From Marinobacter azerbaijanicus (lineage in GTDB: Bacteria > Pseudomonadota > Gammaproteobacteria > Pseudomonadales > Oleiphilaceae), in NCBI RefSeq assembly GCF_030250645.1, contig NZ_JASSVS010000002.1, positions 372,001 to 436,000 on the forward strand: a DNA stretch of 64,000 nucleotides, given 5' to 3'. This document shows, piece by piece, positions 55,123 to 62,964 of the stretch (position 1 is its first letter; each line of letters starts with the position of its first letter). A program made the position numbers and the translations under genes. Below the pieces are notes generated by a model. It was not told where the DNA came from. It saw nothing but the letters and a program-made list of their open reading frames with translations, and ran no database searches.

Positions 55123-56121
55123 ATGTCAGACACCGAAAATCCGGTTGCCAGCCATCCGCTACCCTCTCCCGCCCGCGTTGATGTTACTGACCGCGTCGTA
55201 GTACGAATTGCCGGTCCGGGAACCGACAAGTTCCTGCAGGGCCAGTTCAGCCAGCAGATTGACGATGTCACCTCTGACCACTCTCCTAGAGCAGCAGCCT
55301 GCACCCCGAAAGGTCGGGCCTACTGCCTGACCAGACTGGTGAGGGATGGCGACGACGTACTGATGGAGCTGCCCGCTGAGCTGGCAGACGATACTGTCCG
55401 GCATTTGCGCAAGTATCTGATGCTTTTCCGTGGCACCTCCATGGAAGTGGAAACAGCAGCCCGGATCATCGGCCTGATGGGTGAGACCACAGCCGGACAG
55501 CTGTTACCGGCGGAAAGCGACAGACTGGCAGTGGCAGGCGATTCGATAATAATCGGGGGCGGGCACCTGGTGCGCACAATGAATACCGCCGAAGGCATGG
55601 CCCGTTACGAGCTGTGGCAGACCGGAGATCTGGCCAGCCCGCTGCAACAGGCACTGGACAGCATCCCCAGGGCCAGTCTGGCCGACTGGCATGCTTCCGA
55701 AATCGCCGCCGGCGTGGCCGCGCTAGCTTCCGCCACCACTGAGGGATTCGTTCCGCAAATGTTGAACTGGCAGCACGTGGGCGGCATTCACTTCAAAAAG
55801 GGATGCTATACCGGACAGGAAGTGATTGCCCGCATGCACTTCCTGGGACAACTCAAGAAAAGCCTGTTCCGGTTCGCAACCAGCCAGGCGGAGAGTCCGC
55901 CCGTTCCTGGAGAGGCTGTTCTCAATGGCGATCGCCCGGTAGGTACTGTGATCAGCTCCGTTGGTTTTTCCGATGGCACAGCAGAATGTCTTGCCGTGGT
56001 GCGACACGATGCAGCAGAGAAAGAGCTGGCTCCTGAGAGCGCCCCGAATACCGTCCTATCTCCGCGCCCTCTGCCCTATTCCGTTTCCGAACGTGAACAA
56101 ATGGGTACGCCTGATACATAA
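55123..56121 (+). CDS. ygfZ: tRNA-modifying protein YgfZ
   Basis: 332 residues. A folate-binding aminomethyltransferase-like fold with the YgfZ signature KGCYTGQE. It acts in iron-sulfur cluster-dependent tRNA modification and repair of Fe-S enzymes. GGAG stands six bases before ATG 55123; the longer frame from 54964 lies inside the previous gene. Third gene of the sdhE-ygfX-ygfZ run. Confidence 0.92.
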   Translation: MSDTENPVASHPLPSPARVDVTDRVVVRIAGPGTDKFLQGQFSQQIDDVTSDHSPRAAACTPKGRAYCLTRLVRDGDDVLMELPAELADDTVRHLRKYLMLFRGTSMEVETAARIIGLMGETTAGQLLPAESDRLAVAGDSIIIGGGHLVRTMNTAEGMARYELWQTGDLASPLQQALDSIPRASLADWHASEIAAGVAALASATTEGFVPQMLNWQHVGGIHFKKGCYTGQEVIARMHFLGQLKKSLFRFATSQAESPPVPGEAVLNGDRPVGTVISSVGFSDGTAECLAVVRHDAAEKELAPESAPNTVLSPRPLPYSVSEREQMGTPDT

Positions 56122-56122
56122 G

Positions 56123-56155
56123 TTGACAGGAAGAATCCCGAGAATTTGCTATAAA
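56123..56155 (+). promoter_or_regulatory. Candidate promoter of the HDOD gene
   Basis: An extended -10 (TGC-TATAAA, 56147-56155) stands 84 bases before ATG 56239. TTGACA at 56123-56128 is a perfect -35 but is 21 bases away, too far for a normal spacer; the extended -10 could work without it. Confidence 0.35.
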
Positions 56156-56238
56156 GTACTTCATAAATCTGAATATTTTGGCCTTTCCGGACTCTTCTGC
56201 CGGCCAGGTAACATTCAACAGGCGGACCACAACTGACC

Positions 56239-57072
56239 ATGTCGAACATTGTCGAAACCATTAAAACCGATCTGACCGATGCCATTGAAAACGACAAACT
56301 AGTACTTCCAACGCTGCCGGAGGTTGCGCTGCAGGTACGTGAAATCGCTGAAGATGAAGACTCCGCGATTATGGATCTGGTCAAGGTCATCAGTAATGAC
56401 ACCGCGCTTTCTGCCCGAATCATCCGTGTCTGCAACAGCCCACTGTTCCGTGGCAGCCGTGCCATTGAAAACCTGAACATGGCGGTCAGCCGACTTGGAA
56501 TGGCCTACACCAGTAATCTCGCCATGGGTCTGGCTATGGAGCAGATGTTCCAGGCCACCTCTGACATGATCGACAAGCGCCTGCGAGCGACCTGGCAGAA
56601 GAGTACCGAGGTGGCAGGTGTGTGCCATGTGCTGGCGCAGCATTACACAAAGCTGAAACCGGATCAGGCTACGCTTGCGGGGCTGATCCACCTGATCGGG
56701 GTGTTGCCGATTCTGCGGTATGTGGAGGATCGTGATATCCAGATCAGCAGTATCATGCTGGATAATGTGATTGATGAGATTCATCCCCGTATCGGAGCGA
56801 CGATTCTGCAGAAGTGGGATTTTCCGAAGGAACTTCAGAATGTACCTCTGGAATACGCCAATCTGCATCGGGAAGTGCCAGCAGTGGATTATGCGGATCT
56901 GGTGCTGGTGGCGAACCTGCAGTTGATTGCGGGTACGGATCACCCCTGGACGGAGGTGGACTGGAAAACGATTTCGGCGTTTGATCGGCTCGGCTTGGAT
57001 CCGGAGGTGGATATGAGCGAGGAAGAGGACCTGAATGCGCAGATGGAAGCGGCTATGGCGCTGCTTAAATAG
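56239..57072 (+). CDS. HDOD-domain signalling protein
   Basis: 277 residues, a single HDOD domain (about 20-220): LPTLPEVALQVREIA, NDTALSARIIRVCNSPLFRG, LAGLIHLIGVLP. No metal-binding HD pair. A C-terminal acidic tail follows (MSEEEDLNAQMEAAMALL). Third HDOD gene in the window. It stands alone downstream of ygfZ with its own promoter-like sequence; the function of stand-alone HDOD proteins is to tie signals to motility or stress through other regulators. Confidence 0.85.
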   Translation: MSNIVETIKTDLTDAIENDKLVLPTLPEVALQVREIAEDEDSAIMDLVKVISNDTALSARIIRVCNSPLFRGSRAIENLNMAVSRLGMAYTSNLAMGLAMEQMFQATSDMIDKRLRATWQKSTEVAGVCHVLAQHYTKLKPDQATLAGLIHLIGVLPILRYVEDRDIQISSIMLDNVIDEIHPRIGATILQKWDFPKELQNVPLEYANLHREVPAVDYADLVLVANLQLIAGTDHPWTEVDWKTISAFDRLGLDPEVDMSEEEDLNAQMEAAMALLK

Positions 57073-57102
57073 TTCCTTCCGGGCCTGGTAATTCGGGGGG
57101 CT

Positions 57103-57192
57103 GGCCGGAGGCGGGGGTATTTTTCTTCGGGAAAAGAACTCGCTGCGCTCAGACACCTTTTCCTGTCAGAGAAAATACCCCCGCCTCCGGCC
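57103..57192. repeat. Palindromic element with conserved core, copy B1
   Basis: Perfect 21-base arms (57103-57123 and 57172-57192) enclose 48 bases whose core, read on the minus strand, is AAAAGGTGTCTGAGCG-C-AGCGAGTTCTTTT. Copy B2 at 61105-61197 has the same core but other arms, also perfectly paired. It lies between the convergent HDOD and ung genes and may terminate both. Confidence 0.85.
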
Positions 57193-57232
57193 GATCAGAC
57201 TTTGTTGCGGGCCTGCCTTTTTGCCCGCGGTG

Positions 57233-57976
57233 TTAGTTAGACTGATTTTTGCCGTATTTTTCCAGTAGCTCGGATTTGTTTGGCAAAGACCAATCGACTG
57301 TTGGCAGACCATTTTGTTGTAGCCACTCGTTTGCCTTGGAAAAGTGCTTGCAGCCGAAAAAGCCGCGGTAGGCGCTTAACGGGGACGGGTGTGGGCCGTC
57401 CAGTACCAGGTGTTTGCTGCGGTCGATGTGTTGACCTTTCTTTTTTGCGTAGCTTCCCCAGAGTAAAAACACCACGCCTTCCCGTTCCCGGTTGATGGTT
57501 TCTATAACCTTGTCAGTGAAGGTTTCCCAGCCTTTGCCCTGGTGGGCACCTGCCTGACCCTGGACGACGGTAAGGACGCTGTTCAGGAGCAATACGCCTT
57601 CGTCAGCCCAGGGTTGGAGGCAGCCGTGGTCGGGGGGCTGGATGCCGAGGTCGTCGCGGATTTCCTTGAAGATGTTGACCAGGGAGGGCGGTATGGCGAC
57701 ATGGGGGCGCACGGAGAAACACAGGCCATGGGCCTGGTCAGGGCCGTGGTAGGGATCCTGGCCGAGGATGACAACGCGGACCTGGTTCAGCGGGGTGCTG
57801 TTCAGAGCGTTGAAGCAGAGGTGGCTGGCGGGGAACAGGGTTTTTCCGACCTGTTCTTCCGCTGCCAGGAAGTCAGCCAGCTGCTGCATGTACGGCTGGC
57901 TGAACTCATTGCCAAGGTGCTCTGACCAGCCGCGATTGGGCTTGAGCTGGTTTGCCAGCACTTCCACAGGCTGCAT
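57233..57976 (-). CDS. ung: Uracil-DNA glycosylase
   Basis: 247 residues. Family-1 UDG: catalytic Asp74 in GQDPYHG, His196 in HPSPLSA and the FFGCKHFSKAN block. It cuts uracil from DNA. Two bases separate it from lysS; both are on the minus strand. Confidence 0.97.
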   Translation of the reverse strand: MQPVEVLANQLKPNRGWSEHLGNEFSQPYMQQLADFLAAEEQVGKTLFPASHLCFNALNSTPLNQVRVVILGQDPYHGPDQAHGLCFSVRPHVAIPPSLVNIFKEIRDDLGIQPPDHGCLQPWADEGVLLLNSVLTVVQGQAGAHQGKGWETFTDKVIETINREREGVVFLLWGSYAKKKGQHIDRSKHLVLDGPHPSPLSAYRGFFGCKHFSKANEWLQQNGLPTVDWSLPNKSELLEKYGKNQSN

Positions 57977-57977
57977 G

Positions 57978-59510
57978 TCAGCCCTCGTCTTTCTTTGTTT
58001 CCGCCTTGTGTTCCGGGCGCATGGCAGGGAACAGGATGACGTCGCGAATGGAAGCGGAATTGGTCAGCAGCATGGCCAGGCGGTCGATACCAATGCCTTC
58101 CCCAGCAGTGGGGGGCAGGCCGTATTCCAGTGCCATGATGTAGTCTTCGTCGTAGAACATCGCTTCGTCGTCGCCAGCATCCTTTTCTGCCACCTGCTCC
58201 TGGAAGCGTTCGGCCTGGTCTTCGGCGTCGTTAAGCTCGGAGAAGCCGTTGGCAATCTCGCGGCCGCCCACGAAGAATTCGAAACGCTCGGTCACGAACG
58301 GGTCGTTGTCCTTGCAGCGTGCCAGCGGAGACACTTCTTTCGGGTAGTCGGTAATAAAAGTCGGCTGCATCAGGCGATGCTCGGCGGTTGCCTCGAAGAT
58401 CTCTATCTGGACCTTGCCCAGGCCCCAGCCATTCTTGATATGGATACCCAGATCCTTGGCGATCTTGCGAGCACCGGCTTCGTCAGCCAGTTCCTCGGCC
58501 TTGATGTCGGGATTATGGCGCAGGATGGCATCCACCACGGTCAGGCGCTCGAACGGCTTGCCGAAATCATACTCGATGGTTTCTTCCTCGCCATCGGCCA
58601 GGATGCGGGTGTTCACAACGGTGGTGGTTCCCAGCACCTTCTGGGTGATGGTGCGCAGCATGTCTTCGGTCAGGTCCATCAGGTCGTTATGGTCTGCATA
58701 GGCCTGATAGAACTCCACCATGGTGAATTCCGGGTTGTGGCGGGTTGAAAGCCCTTCATTGCGGAAGTTGCGGTTGATCTCGAACACCCGCTCGAATCCA
58801 CCCACCACCAGTCGCTTCAGGAACAGTTCCGGCGCGATCCGCAGATACATGTCGATGCCCAGCGCATTATGGTGGGTCACGAATGGACGCGCAGTGGCGC
58901 CACCGGGGATTACCTGCAGCATCGGGGTCTCCACTTCCATGAAGTCCCGGTCGGTAAAGTACTGACGCATGACGCTGATGATTTTCGAGCGGGCGTAGAA
59001 CACCCGACGGCTATCTTCATTCATCATCAGATCGACGTAGCGGTGGCGGTAACGAGCCTCCGTGTCGGTCAGCCCCTTGTGCTTCTCCGGCAGCGGCCGT
59101 AGGGACTTGGTGAGCAGCGTGTACTCATCCATGCTCACATACAGGTCCCCCTTGCCAGACTTGCACAGGACGCCACGCACGCCCACGATATCCCCCAGAT
59201 CCCAGTGTTTGGTGTCTTTCTGGACATCCTTGGAGGCGTAGATCTGGATACGGCCAGTCATGTCCTGAACTACCTTGAACGCCTTGCGATCCAGCATCAT
59301 GCGGCCGGCAATGGCCACCACGATACCCATTTCCGCCAGCTCTTCCTTGCTCTTGTCGCCGTATTTGGCCTGAAGCTCTGCGGCGGTAGCGTCGCGGCGG
59401 AAGTTATTGGGAAAGGCGTTGCCCTGCTCGCGCATCTCGGCCAGCTTGGCGCGGCGCTCGGCAATCAGCTTGTTGTCCTCTGGCTGTGCATTCTGGGTGT
59501 GGTCAGTCAT
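57978..59510 (-). CDS. lysS: Lysyl-tRNA synthetase (class II)
   Basis: 510 residues. An N-terminal OB-fold anticodon domain (about 60-175) precedes the class II core with motif 2 ([14 protein letters not shown]) and motif 3 ([12 protein letters not shown] near the end). It charges tRNA-Lys. It is 51 bases downstream of prfB, the usual prfB-lysS order. Confidence 0.97.
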   Translation of the reverse strand: MTDHTQNAQPEDNKLIAERRAKLAEMREQGNAFPNNFRRDATAAELQAKYGDKSKEELAEMGIVVAIAGRMMLDRKAFKVVQDMTGRIQIYASKDVQKDTKHWDLGDIVGVRGVLCKSGKGDLYVSMDEYTLLTKSLRPLPEKHKGLTDTEARYRHRYVDLMMNEDSRRVFYARSKIISVMRQYFTDRDFMEVETPMLQVIPGGATARPFVTHHNALGIDMYLRIAPELFLKRLVVGGFERVFEINRNFRNEGLSTRHNPEFTMVEFYQAYADHNDLMDLTEDMLRTITQKVLGTTTVVNTRILADGEEETIEYDFGKPFERLTVVDAILRHNPDIKAEELADEAGARKIAKDLGIHIKNGWGLGKVQIEIFEATAEHRLMQPTFITDYPKEVSPLARCKDNDPFVTERFEFFVGGREIANGFSELNDAEDQAERFQEQVAEKDAGDDEAMFYDEDYIMALEYGLPPTAGEGIGIDRLAMLLTNSASIRDVILFPAMRPEHKAETKKDEG

Positions 59511-59561
59511 GTTGGCTCACAAAATCGGGAATTGTCCGGGTTAGCATGGTGATAGCGCTGA

Positions 59562-60657
59562 TTACAGCGCCATCTTCAGGCTGGCTTCGATGAACTTGTC
59601 GATGTCACCATCCAGTACCGACTGGGTATTGCTGGTTTCCACTTTGGTGCGCAAGTCCTTGATACGGCTATCGTCCAGCACGTAGGAGCGAATCTGACTG
59701 CCCCAGCCAATGTCGGCCTTGGCGTCCTCGGCTTTCTGCTTTTCAGCATTACGCTCCTGCATCTCGCGCTCAAACAGCTTCGCCTTCAGCTGTTTCATGG
59801 CCTGATCCTTGTTCTGGTGCTGGCTTCGGCCAGCCTGACAGGCCACGACAATACCGGTCGGGTTGTGGGTCAGACGCACCGCGGACTCTGTCCGGTTGAC
59901 GTGCTGGCCACCAGCACCGGACGCGCGGTAGACATCCACCCGCAGGTCCGCAGGGTTGATCTCGATTTCGAAACTATCGTCCACTTCCGGAGATACAAAC
60001 ACCGAAGAGAACGAGGTGTGGCGACGGTTGCCGGAATCAAACGGCGATTTGCGCACCAGCCGATGCACGCCGGTCTCGGTGCGCAGCCAGCCGAACGCAT
60101 AGTCACCCTGGACGTGGATAGTGGCACTCTTGATGCCCGCCACATCACCTTCCTGCAACTCGACAATTTCAGCCTTGAAACCGCGGCGCTCTGCCCAGCG
60201 CAGGTACATACGCAGCAGCATGTTTGCCCAATCCTGGGCCTCGGTGCCACCGGAGCCGGCCTGTATGTCCAGGTAGGCGTTGTTGGCGTCCATTTCGCCA
60301 GAGAACATACGGCGAAACTCGAGCTTCTCAAGCTCCTTGTCGAGGCTTTCCAGGTCAGCTTCTATCTCGGCAGCCGTTCCTTCGTCCTCTTCCTCGTCTG
60401 CAATCTCCAGCAGACCTTCGGCATCTTCCAGGCCAGAGGTAAGGTTATCGATGGTACGTACGATCAACTCAAGATCGGACCTTTCTTTGCCCAGCGCCTG
60501 CGCCCGGTCGGGGTCTTCCCACACCGAGGGTACCTCCAGCTCGCGCTCTACTTCGGTCAGTCTCTCACTACGCTGATCGTAGTCAAAGATACCCCCTGAG
60601 CGCTTCAGTGCGCTCACGAAGGTCTTTTATCTTCGTAACAATGGGATTGATTTCCAT
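59562..60657 (-). CDS. prfB: Peptide chain release factor 2 (programmed +1 frameshift)
   Basis: 364 residues when the frameshift is joined. ATG 60657 begins 24 codons ([11 protein letters not shown] to RGYL) that end in AGGGGG-TAT-CTT-TGA-C. The ribosome slips +1 at CTT (60588-60586), skips T60585 and resumes at GAC (60584) into the main frame. The internal AGGGGG and the TGA stop that RF2 itself reads make the autoregulatory site used in E. coli. The SPF tripeptide (RKSPFDS) and GGQ motif (GAGGQHVN) are intact. A hairpin GCGCTG-ATTA-CAGCGC covers its stop codon (59555-59570). Automated calls starting at 60617 miss the true N-terminus. Confidence 0.96.
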
Positions 60658-60766
60658 GAAATCCTTACTCACTTTCGGAAAATGGATGCGATCAAAATCA
60701 GACGCGAGATTCTACCGGAATTCTGTTTTTAAATCAGCCGGTGCAAAATGCGACTTCCGGAAAGCA

Positions 60767-60868
60767 CCAGGCAGGGACGTTGTTCCGGGAGACGCTGTGA
60801 ATACGTCCATGTAAGCTTGACGAAAACATCCATGTTTTCGACACTCCCGGAACAACGTCCCTGCCTGG
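60767..60868. repeat. Three-hairpin palindromic element, copy C2
   Basis: Perfect 25-base outer arms (60767-60791 and 60844-60868) hold a 52-base inside with CGAAAACAT-CC-ATGTTTTCG and the conserved blocks ACGCT, ACGTCCATGT, GCTTGAC, CATCCATG, GACA. Copy C1 (26902-27009) has the same inside and different arms. Confidence 0.85.
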
Positions 60869-60902
60869 CGCCCAAATTTGGGAGTTGCTGTCGACATGAA
60901 AC

Positions 60903-60938
60903 GTAGGTTGGATTAGAGGCAACGCCTCGTAATCCAAC
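60903..60938. repeat. REP-like palindrome, copy A3
   Basis: GTAGGTTGGATTAGAGGC, AAC, GCCTCGTAATCCAAC. Same family as 4985-5016, with GTTGG in place of GTCGG on both arms, so the pairing is kept. Confidence 0.8.
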
Positions 60939-61037
60939 AATGCCCGGTCTACCACCACAACCCAACCCTGGAATCCGCCATAACGTGGCTTCGGTTTGTT
61001 TCGTTGGTTATGGGTTTGGTGGGGGTTTGGGCTTTTT

Positions 61038-61073
61038 GTCGGATTACGGCCTTTCAGGCCTAATCCGACCTAC
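61038..61073. repeat. REP-like palindrome, copy A4
   Basis: GTCGGATTACGGCCTTTCAG, then GCCTAATCCGACCTAC. Same orientation as the copy at 4932-4963. Confidence 0.8.
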
Positions 61074-61104
61074 GGTTCTACCGCGTTAACTCTCGGGTTT
61101 AATC

Positions 61105-61197
61105 GGGCCTGGGGTGGGGGACTATTTTCTGCCAGAAAAAGGTGTCTGAGCGAAGCGAGTTCTTTTTCCAAAGAAAATAGTCCCCCACCCCAGGCCC
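61105..61197. repeat. Palindromic element with conserved core, copy B2
   Basis: Perfect 26-base arms (61105-61130 and 61172-61197) flank 41 bases with the core AAAAAGGTGTCTGAGCG-A-AGCGAGTTCTTTTT. Copy B1 is at 57103-57192. The element ends 28 bases after the recJ stop codon and could act as its terminator. Confidence 0.85.
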
Positions 61198-61225
61198 AGC
61201 CGCCAAAAGTCAAAGCCCCGAAGGC

Positions 61226-62959
61226 TCAAACAAGAGGCTCCAGATAATCCACCAAAAGCTGCAGATTCGTACGCCCGCGAAAAGTATTGGCGTCGGGCTT
61301 GTACACCACCCGGGCCCCGGTACGGGTGTAGTCGGGCACTTCCGGCCCGGTGTTGAAGGCGATGCCGTCGATGATGGCTCCACCCTCTTCCGGCTGGAGC
61401 ACCAGCTTCAGGTGGTTCTCGCCGACAATGCGCTGGCTGACCACGCGGAAGTTGCCGTCGAACAGGGGCTCCGGGAAATGCTGTCCCCAGGGGCCGGCCC
61501 GTTTCAGCAGAGTGGCGGTTTCCAGCTGAAGTTCGTCCGGGCTCAGGGGGCCATCGGTGGTGATGGCAGCTTCCAGGTCTTCTGCCCGCAGAGTATCGCG
61601 CACGGCTCTGTCAAAGGCCTCGCTGAAAGCATCCAGATCCTCACGGGACAGTGTCATGCCGGCCGCCATGGCGTGGCCGCCGTATTTTTTCATCATGCCC
61701 GGATGGCGGGCGTCGACCACTGCGAGCACATCGCGGATATGCAGGCCGGGGATGGAGCGGGCAGAGCCCTTGATATCCTCGCCGTTGTCATCCGGAGCGA
61801 ACGCAATGGTCGGGCGGTGGGTCTGCTCGCGAATACGGGCGGCCAATATGCCGATAACACCCTGGTGCCACTCAGTGTCGAACAGGGCCAGCCCCCAGGG
61901 TAAGCCCTCGATATCCAGCGACATGGATGCCAGCAGATCCTGAGCCTGGGTTTTCATGTCTTTTTCGATGGTGCGCCGTTCACGGTTGAAGGTGTCCAGT
62001 TCACGGGCCAGGCGTTGGGCCTCATCGTGACAGTCAGCCAGCAGACAGGCGATGCCGACGCTCATATCGTCGAGGCGGCCGGCCGCATTAAGCCTGGGCC
62101 CGACGACAAATCCAAGATCCGTGGAACTGATGTCGGTATGGTCGCGCCCGGCCACTTCCAGCAACGCGAGAATACCGGGGCGAGCTTCACCCTGGCGGAT
62201 GCGGCGCAGGCCCTGCTCGACAAAGATGCGGTTGTTGTGATCCAGCGGCACTACATCCGCTACCGTGCCAAGGGCAACCAGGTCCAGCAGGCTGCCCAGA
62301 TTGGGCTGGGGTTCCGGCAGCAGGCCCTGCTCCCGCAAATGTTTACGCAGGGCAGTCAGCACATAAAACATCACACCTACGCCTGCCGCATTCTTGCTCA
62401 GGAACGGGCAGCCAGGCTGGTTCGGGTTCACAATGGCGTCAGCTTCAGGCAGGGTTTCCCCGGCCAGGTGGTGGTCGGTCACCACCACCTTTATGCCCAG
62501 ATCCCGCGCAGCGCGCACGCCCTCCACGGCAGAAATACCATTGTCCACGGTAACCAGCAGATCCGGCAGCGAGCCTTCCTCCTGGAGCCGGTGAATAATC
62601 CCGGGAGTCAGGCCATAGCCATCGGAAAAACGACTGGGCACCCGAAAGTCGACGTCGTTCAATCCCAGCATGCCCAGGCCCAGCATGGCCACGGCCGTAC
62701 TGGTGGCACCGTCTGCATCGAAATCGCCCAGAACCAGCACTCGCTGTTGACGGGTAATCGCCTCAGTCAGCAGGACCACAGCACGGTCGATGCCCTGAAG
62801 ATTCATGGGAGAAGCCAGATGCTTCAGGGTATAGCCGAGCTGTTCATCGGAGGTCACTCCACGGGCGGCGTAGAGACGGCGGAGCAGTGGGGGCAGGTTC
62901 TGGCCCCAGTCCGGGGTGGTTTCCGGACCGGGGCGACGCAGGATTTTTTTTGGTGTCAT
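61226..62959 (-). CDS. recJ: Single-stranded-DNA-specific exonuclease RecJ
   Basis: 577 residues, DHH phosphoesterase family. The metal motifs DFDADG at 79-84 and TDHHLAG at 161-167 (D162, H163, H164) are present, with the later GPRLNAAGR (DHHA1-side) block and the C-terminal OB-like region. It degrades DNA 5' to 3' in recombination and mismatch repair. Start ATG 62959 is five bases after the thrC stop, so recJ is cotranscribed with thrC. Confidence 0.96.
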   Translation of the reverse strand: MTPKKILRRPGPETTPDWGQNLPPLLRRLYAARGVTSDEQLGYTLKHLASPMNLQGIDRAVVLLTEAITRQQRVLVLGDFDADGATSTAVAMLGLGMLGLNDVDFRVPSRFSDGYGLTPGIIHRLQEEGSLPDLLVTVDNGISAVEGVRAARDLGIKVVVTDHHLAGETLPEADAIVNPNQPGCPFLSKNAAGVGVMFYVLTALRKHLREQGLLPEPQPNLGSLLDLVALGTVADVVPLDHNNRIFVEQGLRRIRQGEARPGILALLEVAGRDHTDISSTDLGFVVGPRLNAAGRLDDMSVGIACLLADCHDEAQRLARELDTFNRERRTIEKDMKTQAQDLLASMSLDIEGLPWGLALFDTEWHQGVIGILAARIREQTHRPTIAFAPDDNGEDIKGSARSIPGLHIRDVLAVVDARHPGMMKKYGGHAMAAGMTLSREDLDAFSEAFDRAVRDTLRAEDLEAAITTDGPLSPDELQLETATLLKRAGPWGQHFPEPLFDGNFRVVSQRIVGENHLKLVLQPEEGGAIIDGIAFNTGPEVPDYTRTGARVVYKPDANTFRGRTNLQLLVDYLEPLV

Positions 62960-62964
62960 ACCGG

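Larger units (their letters stand above)
60658..61225. other. 568-base non-coding gap filled with palindromic repeats
   Basis: No supported gene lies here. From left to right: element C2 (60767-60868), a CCCAAATTTGGG palindrome (about 60872-60883), REP-like copy A3 (60903-60938), a small CCATAAC/GTTATGG inverted pair (about 60979-61012), REP-like copy A4 (61038-61073) and element B2 (61105-61197). All three repeat families of the window meet here, between recJ and prfB. Confidence 0.85.

Noticed and set aside
60712..60965. Several short frames inside element C2 and copy A3
   Set aside because: They are by-products of palindromic repeats; no start site or homology.
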